Assembly (NCBI GenBank): GCA_900757335.1
Contig: CAAENL010000230.1
Location: forward strand, 1-7,104
Length of the DNA stretch: 7,104 bases
Source of the DNA: Clostridia bacterium
GTDB lineage: Bacteria; Bacillota; Clostridia; Oscillospirales; Acutalibacteraceae
Direction of reading: 5' to 3'
Below are positions 1 through 6,858 of the stretch, piece by piece. A model generated the notes under the pieces. The model had not been told where the DNA came from, did no database searches, and saw nothing but the letters and a program-made list of their open reading frames with translations. Position 1 is the first letter of the stretch; the number at the start of each line of letters is the position of its first letter. The position numbers were made by a program, and so were the translations under genes.

Positions 1-33
1 TAAAATTCCGATTTTGCAAATCTTATTTTTCAA
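1..33 (-). CDS. 5' end of an unidentified divergent gene (partial)
   Basis: Only the first 11 codons of this leftward gene are in the window, running off the left edge. Read on the minus strand they encode MKNKICKIGIL. The start is a TTG at 33, seven bases after a clean GGAGG (45-41). The nearby ATG at 37 reads only MFEK before a stop and is too close to the GGAGG, so TTG is the better start. A good leftward promoter lies just upstream (68-96), which makes a real gene here likely. A short basic start followed by KIGIL resembles the first beta strand of many nucleotide-binding or Rossmann-like proteins (phosphofructokinase is one example), but 11 residues cannot identify it and no function is assigned. 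Confidence 0.5.
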   Translation of the reverse strand, partial: MKNKICKIGIL

Positions 34-40
34 ACATAAA

Positions 41-45
41 CCTCC
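41..45 (-). promoter_or_regulatory. Shine-Dalgarno site choosing a TTG start
   Basis: GGAGG on the minus strand, seven bases before the TTG at 33 and only three bases before the out-of-frame ATG at 37. The spacing favours the TTG codon as the start of the leftward gene. Confidence 0.55.
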
Positions 46-75
46 GTTCAAAAATACCTATGTTCAAATTATACC
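46..75. repeat. Short tandem-like direct repeat over the leftward promoter
   Basis: GTTCAAAAATACC (46-58) and GTTCAAATTATACC (62-75) are near-identical copies offset by 16 bp. The second copy contains the leftward -10 box and the first lies in the transcript leader just before the Shine-Dalgarno site. This could be a two-site operator or a chance A+T-rich duplication. The repeat is seen directly; any regulatory role is inference. Confidence 0.4.
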
Positions 76-96
76 ATATTTTATTATGCATTTAAA
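68..96 (-). promoter_or_regulatory. Leftward promoter with extended -10
   Basis: On the minus strand, a TATAAT -10 box (73-68) is preceded by TGG, giving the extended TGnTATAAT form. A TTTAAA -35 box (96-91, four of six matches to TTGACA) lies exactly 17 bp upstream. Transcription would begin near 61, leaving a leader of about 28 nt before the TTG-started gene at 33. This fits a vegetative (SigA-type) promoter. Confidence 0.6.
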
Positions 97-163
97 TGTG
101 CAGTTAATATGTTTTAACGGCTCACAAACAGATAATTTTAAACAATTTGAGCAAATAAAATTA

Positions 164-192
164 TTGACACTTAGATATATTAAATGTATAAT
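164..192 (+). promoter_or_regulatory. Perfect-consensus vegetative promoter for the CIS-related unit
   Basis: TTGACA at 164-169 and TATAAT at 187-192 are both perfect matches, with an ideal 17-bp spacer. The predicted transcript starts around 199 and gives a leader of about 40 nt that includes AGGAG at 226-230. It is the strongest promoter visible in the window and points at the gene starting at 239. Such a consensus suggests high basal transcription unless an operator or repressor acts on it. Confidence 0.8.
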
Positions 193-238
193 AAATTCCA
201 AAATACTATATCTTTCAAACAAAATAGGAGATTAAAAA

Positions 239-1039
239 ATGGGTTTTAGAGATTCATTCTTAAACAAATCGGGAATACAGCTGAGTAGGTACCGTACAAG
301 TGTTTTGTATGATTTCAGTTGTGTATCAAAAGCAGTTTTTCATATATTTACAATTACTGATAGAAAAATTAATAGTATGCCGATAAGCAAAAATGTAACG
401 GGAGGATTTCAATTTAATAGACAATTTGAACATATAGAAACACTTCCTGTACAAATTAATCCCGCTGACATAAGAATGAACTACGGCTCAGCTTTAGCGG
501 ATTACGGAAGAATCCGAAGTGGTCAAGATAATGCGTTGCCGGAATCGTCTGACGGAAGCATTGTTCCTTTGGTAGGAAAAGATACCGCAACCGCACCTGC
601 AACTCTTGAAATAGACCTGGATTATGATATATATGATGATTACGAGGCAGCAACATGCGGAGGAACATTCCACTCTTCTTCCGCCAAACAGCCACTGTCC
701 CTTTTGAGCGGAGACTGCGTAAGTTTAAGAAAATTATGTGAGTATTCTTCTCGAAAAGATCGCTACGCTTTGTTTGAATGGGGAGATATACGTTTCTTCG
801 GAATCATAGACAACGTAAACACACAATACAATGCTTTTTCTCCAAAAGGAACACCTCTCAAAGCTCACGCAAACGTAAATATGTCAGAACAAATACTTTC
901 TACAACAGACGGATTAAAAAATGATCCTTTGCAAAGCGGATGCATAACTCCTACAGACATAGCCAAACTCAAATCCTATCAACCAAAACAAAAAATATCA
1001 TCAATCGTTCAAATGGGAATTACTCAAGCTTTAAGGTAA
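239..1039 (+). CDS. Contractile injection system tube/adaptor-like protein (CIS_tube family, Afp7/Pvc7-like)
   Basis: This 266-aa protein has the features of the CIS tube protein family, which sits at the end of the inner tube in phage-tail-like contractile injection systems and links it to the baseplate and spike. The family pattern is visible in order: an NP-containing strand (VQINPADIRMNYGS, about residues 71-84), a PATLEIDLDYD strand (120-130), an alpha segment starting at LRKLCEY, and a diagnostic stretch near residues 179-217 with FEWGDIRFFGIIDNV, a Phe, then GTPLKAHANVNMSE. It differs from many relatives in carrying about 70 residues before the domain and in lacking an obvious C-terminal LysM domain; only a tail of about 50 residues follows. 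The 239 start is supported by ATAGGAG eight bases upstream and by the promoter at 164-192. The alternative ATG at 377 has no ribosome site. It is probably cotranscribed with the next gene, 46 bp downstream. The family call is from motif recognition, not a search. Confidence 0.8.
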   Translation: MGFRDSFLNKSGIQLSRYRTSVLYDFSCVSKAVFHIFTITDRKINSMPISKNVTGGFQFNRQFEHIETLPVQINPADIRMNYGSALADYGRIRSGQDNALPESSDGSIVPLVGKDTATAPATLEIDLDYDIYDDYEAATCGGTFHSSSAKQPLSLLSGDCVSLRKLCEYSSRKDRYALFEWGDIRFFGIIDNVNTQYNAFSPKGTPLKAHANVNMSEQILSTTDGLKNDPLQSGCITPTDIAKLKSYQPKQKISSIVQMGITQALR

Positions 1040-1085
1040 TTTAAAAAAATGTATTTTTATTTAAAGTACAAGGAGGAGTAAAAAT

Positions 1086-3638
1086 ATGGGCGATCCACAG
1101 CCTCTTGATGTATATAGTCCAACCTATGATCAGCGTAATAAGCAGCAAGGTGAAGCTTTAGGCATAGAAATCCAAACACTAGCGGAACAAAATCCAACCA
1201 CTAAAGATGAATCAAATGCACAAAACAAAACAACAGCTTTAACGGAAGCTGCTAATCAGATTGTCGATTTTATCATACCAAAAAGCCCCAATTCTCCCAA
1301 AGATTTTAAATCATTGTACTCAGACATAGAAGGAAAACTTGGTGTCCCCACTATTAGAAAAATACAACAAGAAGCCCAAAAAAATTTGGGTTCTTCTGAT
1401 GTCATAGCAAGAGCGAGTGCATATTTACAGACAATCAAGCTTTTGAGCAAGGAGTATTTTCGTACATCCGAAAATGATAAAGCAGATCTTGAATCCCTTC
1501 GAAACCGTCTGAATATTTTTTGGGGAGAAAACAACAACGAAGATTCGATTTGTCAACATCTGGAAGAAAAAGCAGGAGAACAAATTGACAATGCAACGGC
1601 TTTTAAAAACAATTTAAAAAGACGCCCTAAAGAAACATTCAACAAAAACAAGCAAGAGCTAAAAAATTATTGCGAAGAGATGTCTGAGCGATATTTCAAA
1701 ACTAAAGATTTGCAATCTTTTGACGATACTCAAAAATTGTTACTTGAAATACATGCCCTAAGCAATCGAGAGCAACAGCCGGAATTACTTAAAGATTTGG
1801 CTTTTGATTTCGCTTCAAATCCTCAAACAGATTCCGAAAGAGAAATAATAATTGAAGCTTTAAACATTATAAAAAACCAAAGCGGCGAACTTGGTGAATT
1901 TGAAAAAAAGATTTTACAAATGACCGTAAACAAAACGGATTCGCTTGGAATTTCAGATGAGCTCAGTGAAGAATTATTCCGGTTGTGTGAAAAAAACAGT
2001 ATTACAATCCCACAGAAACGTACTTACTCCAGTAGCACAAGCGTCAAAGACGAATTTTATAGCAAAAGCAAAAAAAATTTTTATGGCGATGACGACTATG
2101 ACGAATATGATTATGATTATGATGATGAAGATGAAGATTCAGACGAAGAAGAGACCGCAACCGAATCTAGTGCTCGAGTTAACCAAACCACTACAACAGA
2201 TTCTAAAACTGCCACAGCTCAAACTCAACCTCAGAAATCTCAGCAAGATCAGCCTCAGGAGAAAAAAGCCGATGAACCAAAAGAGTTTGTTTCTGCAAGC
2301 GTTACAGAAAACAGAAAAATGAAGGCTCTTTTAGACAATATATTACCACAACAAAGCGGAATTCAGGTAGAAATTATAAATACTCCTCCTCCCCAACCTA
2401 GAGAACGTGTACAAACTGATGAAAATAGCACAAGTTCACCTGCTCAAGCGACTCCGCAAAATTCAACTTCATCAACTCAACCGAGTCAACAAGCTGAAGA
2501 AGATCAAGAAGCATTTTTAGAAACATCCCTGTATTATAGAAAAAGCCAAAAATCTATTAAACCGTTACCACCACTACTAATGTTGGGTGTTAAACTTGAC
2601 ACAGCAGGAATATGTACAGGAGAATACTTCAAAAAGCTAAAAAAAATTGCAGAGCATATAAAAACATCTTGTTCCAAGGGCATAGGTAAAGACTTTCTTA
2701 AGGATGTGAAAGATTTTTATCGACGTAATCAAGCTCTTATTAAGTCTATTGAAGAAGACGGGAGCAATTCGCCTCTTTATAACGATAAATTAATGATTTC
2801 AAATAATATAGAGTGTATTATAAGAAAAGTAATGCGAAGCCTTATAGAATTATATAAAACCCCTGAAGAATCGGAACGAAAAAAAAGAAATTGTACCGAA
2901 GCTTTAAGAAATTTAATGGGATTTTTAAGAACCAAAGAAGATCCTAAAGTAAACGAACAAAAGAATAGAGAAAGAAATTTGGAATCCGCAACGGATGAAC
3001 AAGGCGTTTATGCAATGATGAGCTATGCATATATTATTGCTCGTGGCGAAAATCAGAAAAAAATAAAAGAAAAATTAAACGAAAACCCGACTTTCAGAGC
3101 TATGAAAAAGCAAGCTAAAGAGTATTCTAGAGAAAAAAGCTACGGTTCTAAGAAAAAAGATTATTATTCAATGGATGACAATGCTAAGAAACAAACTCAA
3201 CGAGAGTACCTCCTTGTTCTAACTCGCTTTATAGGTATGTTTTTGCTCAAACTTAAATCAGATGACAAATTTAAAAATATTGATCTTAACAATTATTTTT
3301 ATGAAATTAGCAATGAATCTATAAGATACCGACTTTATAGTAATGATAGCAATATAAGAGATATTAACAATAACTTAAAAGAACAAATCAAAGAAATAGG
3401 GTATTCTAATACAACTTCTCTACTTGATCAAATACAAACACAAATTTTGGATAGATTTATTGATTTTGAGAAATTCGGCCGGGGATATGATAGTTTATAT
3501 AAAAAATTAGAAAACTATTATGACCAGAATTTAAAAAATCCACTTAATACAAGCAGTATAAAATTTTCTAATCTAAACAAGAACGATGTATTATTTACTG
3601 GAATCGACGAATCTAACAAACCACTGTTAAGACGATAA
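1086..3638 (+). CDS. Unrecognised 850-aa charged protein with acidic tract and disordered linker; partner of the CIS-like gene
   Basis: I do not recognise this family. The protein has no signal peptide, no convincing membrane segment and no catalytic motif that I can name. The layout is: a polar, probably flexible N-terminus (1-50); a helical, Lys/Glu-rich half (about 51-310); an acidic Asp/Tyr/Glu tract (334-356); a Gln/Thr/Ser/Pro-rich linker with few hydrophobics (357-490), interrupted by a short ordered-looking patch (about 402-432); and a second helical, Lys/Asn-rich half (about 491-850). The start is well supported by AAGGAGG at 1070-1076, nine bases before the ATG. It lies 46 bp after the CIS tube-like gene with no clear promoter between, so one transcript is likely. 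By position it could be an injected cargo, a tail-associated structural protein or an assembly factor; this is inference from context only. The acidic DNA stretch is locally repetitive (GAT/GAA triplets), but the frame is intact throughout. Confidence 0.85.
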   Translation: MGDPQPLDVYSPTYDQRNKQQGEALGIEIQTLAEQNPTTKDESNAQNKTTALTEAANQIVDFIIPKSPNSPKDFKSLYSDIEGKLGVPTIRKIQQEAQKNLGSSDVIARASAYLQTIKLLSKEYFRTSENDKADLESLRNRLNIFWGENNNEDSICQHLEEKAGEQIDNATAFKNNLKRRPKETFNKNKQELKNYCEEMSERYFKTKDLQSFDDTQKLLLEIHALSNREQQPELLKDLAFDFASNPQTDSEREIIIEALNIIKNQSGELGEFEKKILQMTVNKTDSLGISDELSEELFRLCEKNSITIPQKRTYSSSTSVKDEFYSKSKKNFYGDDDYDEYDYDYDDEDEDSDEEETATESSARVNQTTTTDSKTATAQTQPQKSQQDQPQEKKADEPKEFVSASVTENRKMKALLDNILPQQSGIQVEIINTPPPQPRERVQTDENSTSSPAQATPQNSTSSTQPSQQAEEDQEAFLETSLYYRKSQKSIKPLPPLLMLGVKLDTAGICTGEYFKKLKKIAEHIKTSCSKGIGKDFLKDVKDFYRRNQALIKSIEEDGSNSPLYNDKLMISNNIECIIRKVMRSLIELYKTPEESERKKRNCTEALRNLMGFLRTKEDPKVNEQKNRERNLESATDEQGVYAMMSYAYIIARGENQKKIKEKLNENPTFRAMKKQAKEYSREKSYGSKKKDYYSMDDNAKKQTQREYLLVLTRFIGMFLLKLKSDDKFKNIDLNNYFYEISNESIRYRLYSNDSNIRDINNNLKEQIKEIGYSNTTSLLDQIQTQILDRFIDFEKFGRGYDSLYKKLENYYDQNLKNPLNTSSIKFSNLNKNDVLFTGIDESNKPLLRR

Positions 3639-3668
3639 AAATTTATGTTAACAATTTAGTTTGTTTTT
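3615..3668 (+). terminator. Weak interrupted hairpin at the end of the CIS-related unit
   Basis: AACAAAC (3615-3621) can pair with GTTTGTT (3659-3665), followed by three further T residues. Inside it, GTTAA (3626-3630) pairs with TTAAC (3648-3652). The structure spans the stop codon of the 850-aa gene. It is A+T-rich, has a large internal loop and a short T run, so it is at best a weak terminator. No better terminator is visible before feoA. Confidence 0.2.
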
Positions 3669-3676
3669 CATAGTAT
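3648..3676 (+). promoter_or_regulatory. Candidate promoter for feoAB
   Basis: TTAACA (3648-3653, five of six matches to TTGACA) and TAGTAT (3671-3676, four of six matches to TATAAT) are separated by 17 bp, in the 68-bp gap before feoA. Transcription would start near 3683, giving a short leader with GAGG at 3695-3698. This is a moderate match in A+T-rich DNA. No convincing Fur-type iron box was found beside it. Confidence 0.35.
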
Positions 3677-3706
3677 GTAAAAAAATATGTAAGCGAGGCA
3701 CACGCT

Positions 3707-3952
3707 ATGAAAACAACCATAATGCCACTTAGCAAATCTTCTGCGGGAGAAAAACTTAAAGTCTTGGCCATACGTTTAAATAAACGCAAAAAACGCAGAA
3801 TATCTGACCTTGGAATACTTCCCGGAACAGAAATAAAAGTTCTGCAGAAAAGTCCTGCAGGAGACCCCGTGGCTTACTTCGTGCGAGGTACTGTAATCGC
3901 CCTTAGAAACGAAGATGCAGGAAAAATAATAGTAGAAACCATTCCAGACTAA
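3707..3952 (+). CDS. feoA: FeoA, ferrous iron transport accessory protein
   Basis: This is an 81-aa cytoplasmic protein of the FeoA family, small SH3-like beta-barrel proteins that act with the FeoB permease in Fe(II) uptake. The family core is clear: basic RRISDLGILPGTEIKVLQ (about residues 30-47), then a short turn with GDPVAYFVRGTVIALR (52-67) and a final strand GKIIVE. The length is typical for the family. The ATG at 3707 follows GAGG (3695-3698) with eight bases between. feoB begins 24 bp after the feoA stop in the same direction, so the two are very likely one operon. FeoA is not itself a transporter; it is thought to regulate or stabilise FeoB. Confidence 0.92.
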   Translation: MKTTIMPLSKSSAGEKLKVLAIRLNKRKKRRISDLGILPGTEIKVLQKSPAGDPVAYFVRGTVIALRNEDAGKIIVETIPD

Positions 3953-3976
3953 CACTAATTGGAGTTGACCTTACTT

Positions 3977-6106
3977 ATGAACCTGACAAAAAGTTCAAGT
4001 ATGAAAGTAAGGAAGTTTCAAAAAAACGTTTCAACGAAAAATTTCAAAACCATAGCCATTGCGGGAAATCCAAACGTGGGAAAAAGCACCGTATTTAACG
4101 CTTTGACAGGACTTAATCAACACACAGGAAATTGGCCCGGCAAAACCGTGGAATGTGCTCAAGGAAAATATTTTTTTAACTCTTTTGAATTCAAACTTGT
4201 AGACCTTCCCGGAACTTATTCTCTTATTTCCAATTCGCCCGAAGAAGAAATTGCCAGAAATTTTATCTGCTTTGAAAATCCCGACGCGGTTATAATAACT
4301 CTGGACGCCACTTGCTTGGAACGCAGCTTGAATTTGGCAATTCAAATACTCGAACTTACTCAAAACGCTGTCGTTTGTTTGAATTTAATCGATGAAGCAA
4401 ATCGAAAAAAAATTCACATAGACATTGACGAGCTTTCTATGCAGCTCGGAGTACCTGTAATAGCTACCAACGCAAGAAAACAAACAGGTCTCGACGATTT
4501 AATGGAAGCCGTTGAAAAAGTTTCTTTCAAAAAAATTAAAACATTTAAAGTAAAAAATGATTATGGCGAAATACTGGAAAAATCTTTGTCTAAAATCGAG
4601 TCATCCACAGGAGATTTAAAAAAATCAAAAATTAATTCAAGGTGGATAAGCATAAGACTCCTTGAAAATAATCAAAGTTTTATAAACTCAATAAAAAATT
4701 CGGGAATTGATTATTCGGAAATTGAATATGCAGTCAAAAACGAGTACAAAAATCTTTTGCGTAAAAATATAAACACAGAAAAAATTCAAGATATAATAAC
4801 CGAGTCATTAATAAAAAGAGCTGAAAAAATATATAATTTATGCGTAAAAATCGAAAACAGAAACTACGATAATGCCGACAGAAAAATAGATAAGATACTG
4901 ACATCTAAAATAACGGGATTCCCTATAATGATTCTGATGCTAATGGGAATATTCTGGATAACAATCGTAGGAGCAAATTATCCTTCGGAACTTATAGCTT
5001 CGGCACTGTTTAAAATTCAGGATATGCTTCTTGATTTAATGAATTCAATAAATGCACCGCCTTGGTTATGCGGCGTTTTGGTCGAAGGAATATACAGAAC
5101 TTTAGCGTGGGTAGTTTCGGTAATGCTCCCTCCCATGGCGATATTTTTCCCTCTTTTTACTTTTTTGGAGGATATAGGGTATCTCCCACGCGTGGCTTTT
5201 AATATGGATAGCGTTTTCAGAAAATCGGGAGCTCACGGAAAACAAGCATTAACAATGTGCATGGGTTTTGGGTGCAACGCGTGCGGCGTGATAGGATGCA
5301 GGATTATCGATTCTCCGAGAGAACGAATTATCGGTATTCTTACAAATAATTTTGTACCTTGCAACGGAAGATTTCCGCTTTTGCTCTCTATCATAACGAT
5401 GTTCTTTGTAGGAAAAAATTTTTACGGATTGGAATCTTTTTTTAAATCATTCATTTTAACAGCTGTAATATTATTCGGAATAGCTGCAACTTTTTTGACT
5501 TCAAAATTACTTTCAAAAACAATTTTACGAGGAATACCGTCGTCTTTTATTCTTGAGTTGCCTCCTTACAGAAAACCTCAAATAGGCAAAATATTAATAC
5601 GCTCTGTAATGGACAGAACAATATTCGTTTTGGGAAGAGCTGTTGCCGTAGCAGCTCCTGCGGGATTTATTATATGGATAATGGCGAATCTAAAAATAAA
5701 TAATTTGAGTATGTTAAATCATTTCACAAACTTACTCGACCCATTTGCGAAAAATATAGGACTCGACGGAGTAATACTTATGGCATTTATATTGGGATTT
5801 CCCGCCAACGAAATAGTATTTCCGATTATAATTATGAGTTACATGTGCAAAGGCAGTATTTTAGAGCTCGATAATTTAACAAATCTTCGAGAACTTCTGA
5901 TTGCAAACGGTTGGAACTATATTACCGCAATATGCGTGATGATTTTCTCAGTAATGCATTTCCCCTGCGGAACAACATGCTGGACGATAAAAAAAGAGAC
6001 AGGAAGCTTAAAATGGACGCTCCTGTCTTTTATTATTCCGACACTTATGGGAATTGTAACGTGTTATATAGTTTATCATGTGCTTAGTTTAGTAAGCTTT
6101 CTATAA
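3977..6106 (+). CDS. feoB: FeoB, ferrous iron uptake permease with N-terminal GTPase domain
   Basis: Inner-membrane Fe(II) transporter, 709 aa from this start. The G domain is complete: G1 GNPNVGKST (30-38), switch region HTGNWPGKTVE (49-59), G3 DLPG (76-79), G4 NLID (136-139) and a G5-like TNARKQTG (164-171). A charged spacer follows (about 185-310), then a polytopic membrane domain with the two characteristic gates: MGFGCNACGVIGC (429-441) followed by VPCNGR (460-465), and near the end HFPCGTTCW (661-669) followed by the typical ETGSLKW. Gate 1 is unusually rich in cysteine. The ATG at 3977 is chosen because GGAG (3961-3964) lies upstream, although 12 bases is a long spacing. A TTG at 3959 would add six residues but has no ribosome site, and an ATG at 4001 is also possible. 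The 3' end overlaps the convergent recO by 31 bp. Uptake probably works with FeoA. Confidence 0.95.
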   Translation: MNLTKSSSMKVRKFQKNVSTKNFKTIAIAGNPNVGKSTVFNALTGLNQHTGNWPGKTVECAQGKYFFNSFEFKLVDLPGTYSLISNSPEEEIARNFICFENPDAVIITLDATCLERSLNLAIQILELTQNAVVCLNLIDEANRKKIHIDIDELSMQLGVPVIATNARKQTGLDDLMEAVEKVSFKKIKTFKVKNDYGEILEKSLSKIESSTGDLKKSKINSRWISIRLLENNQSFINSIKNSGIDYSEIEYAVKNEYKNLLRKNINTEKIQDIITESLIKRAEKIYNLCVKIENRNYDNADRKIDKILTSKITGFPIMILMLMGIFWITIVGANYPSELIASALFKIQDMLLDLMNSINAPPWLCGVLVEGIYRTLAWVVSVMLPPMAIFFPLFTFLEDIGYLPRVAFNMDSVFRKSGAHGKQALTMCMGFGCNACGVIGCRIIDSPRERIIGILTNNFVPCNGRFPLLLSIITMFFVGKNFYGLESFFKSFILTAVILFGIAATFLTSKLLSKTILRGIPSSFILELPPYRKPQIGKILIRSVMDRTIFVLGRAVAVAAPAGFIIWIMANLKINNLSMLNHFTNLLDPFAKNIGLDGVILMAFILGFPANEIVFPIIIMSYMCKGSILELDNLTNLRELLIANGWNYITAICVMIFSVMHFPCGTTCWTIKKETGSLKWTLLSFIIPTLMGIVTCYIVYHVLSLVSFL

Positions 6107-6858
6107 AAATCAAGCGATTTAAAATGAGTACCTATATGCTCAAATATATACTCTTCGCATATTTTAGATATATAAATTTCAGATTCGTGCGAAACGGAAA
6201 AATTAAAAAGCTCTTTCCAGTCAGAGTATATTATGTGCCTAAGAGCACACAAAACTCCTGCTGTGAGTGAATATCCAAGCGAATTTTCAGAGTTTGAAAC
6301 GCATTTTTTACATAACAATTTTCCGCTTCTGATGAAAAATACCATCTCATTTAAATTAAAATTTCCACACCGTGTACAGCAAACAAGATCTGGCATATAC
6401 CCGCACAAAGAACATCCTTTAAGCTCAAAAACGAACTTTAAAAAATTACAGCTCTTCTTTTTATTTGATAAATAATAAAGCGTATTTAAAAAGAGCCTAA
6501 GCAGTGCAGGAGAATTATTTTCATCCGGAATCCAAGCCATACAAAGTTCGCAAAAATACTGTGCCAAAGCAAGACGCTCTAAATCTTCCCTTATACCCCA
6601 AAACAATTCAATTACTTCTATTTCATCAACAATAAATCCGTTTTTTCTTTCAAAAAGAGAAAACCTACAATACGCCAGCATTTGGCTAAGAGAAGAGTTT
6701 TTGGATTTTATGCTTTGACCTCGTTTCACTATGGCTGAAATTATTCCTCTTTCAGCTGTAAATATCTTTATTACTTTATCTTTTTCTCCAAGCTCTTTAT
6801 CTTGAATTATTATTCCGTTCACGCTCGATTTTAATGCTTGCCCCCGTATAAATATCAT
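6076..6858 (-). CDS. recO: RecO, DNA repair and recombination mediator
   Basis: This 260-aa cytoplasmic protein of the RecO family acts in the RecFOR pathway, helping RecA load on SSB-coated single-stranded DNA and annealing strands during gap repair. The N-terminal OB-fold start is typical: GIIIQDKELGEKDKVIKIFT (residues 15-34), then the GIISAIVKRGQ strand. A helical middle is followed by a zinc-binding segment with C149xxC152, CCTRC (160-164) and CKKC (183-186); the last two pairs match the usual RecO zinc site and C149/C152 are extra. The start is uncertain. ATG 6858 gives about 14 residues before the conserved Gly, a little long, and AAAAGG directly touches the ATG. GTG 6822 would shorten the N-terminus to two residues before the Gly. 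Its start overlaps the upstream yqzL-like gene, which suggests translational coupling, and its stop lies inside feoB. Confidence 0.93.
   Translation of the reverse strand: MIFIRGQALKSSVNGIIIQDKELGEKDKVIKIFTAERGIISAIVKRGQSIKSKNSSLSQMLAYCRFSLFERKNGFIVDEIEVIELFWGIREDLERLALAQYFCELCMAWIPDENNSPALLRLFLNTLYYLSNKKKSCNFLKFVFELKGCSLCGYMPDLVCCTRCGNFNLNEMVFFIRSGKLLCKKCVSNSENSLGYSLTAGVLCALRHIIYSDWKELFNFSVSHESEIYISKICEEYIFEHIGTHFKSLDFYRKLTKLST

Noticed and set aside
14..235. A 73-codon open frame on the plus strand before the CIS-like gene
   Set aside because: It has no ribosome site, lies over both divergent promoters, and its translation is A+T-driven with no domain pattern.
456..695. Minus-strand frame inside the CIS tube-like gene, and similar antisense frames at 1256-1537 and 4031-4363
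   Set aside because: These lie wholly within well-supported plus-strand genes. Their translations show no recognisable family pattern, and I saw no promoter for them.
1040..1065. A/T-only hairpin between the CIS-like gene and the 850-aa gene, possible terminator or attenuator
   Set aside because: About ten A-T pairs with a bulge and a tiny loop, with no G/C pair and no following T run. It is expected by chance in such A+T-rich DNA.
1945..2322. A 125-codon frame inside the 850-aa gene, rich in Met/Lys/Ile
   Set aside because: It is the +1 shadow of the GAT/GAA-rich acidic tract and linker. It has no start signal, and the main frame is intact on both sides.
3633..3647. Possible Fur box upstream of feoA
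   Set aside because: CGATAAAAATTTATG matches only about half of the 7-1-7 Fur consensus, is mostly low-complexity A/T and overlaps the stop codon of the previous gene.
6108..6124. Small inverted repeat AAATC/GATTT after the feoB stop as a terminator
   Set aside because: It has only five A+T-rich base pairs with no T run on the plus strand, and it lies in recO coding sequence.
6233..6475. Plus-strand 80-codon frame antisense to recO
   Set aside because: It is a shadow of the RecO zinc-binding region, whose Cys pattern and family match are on the minus strand.
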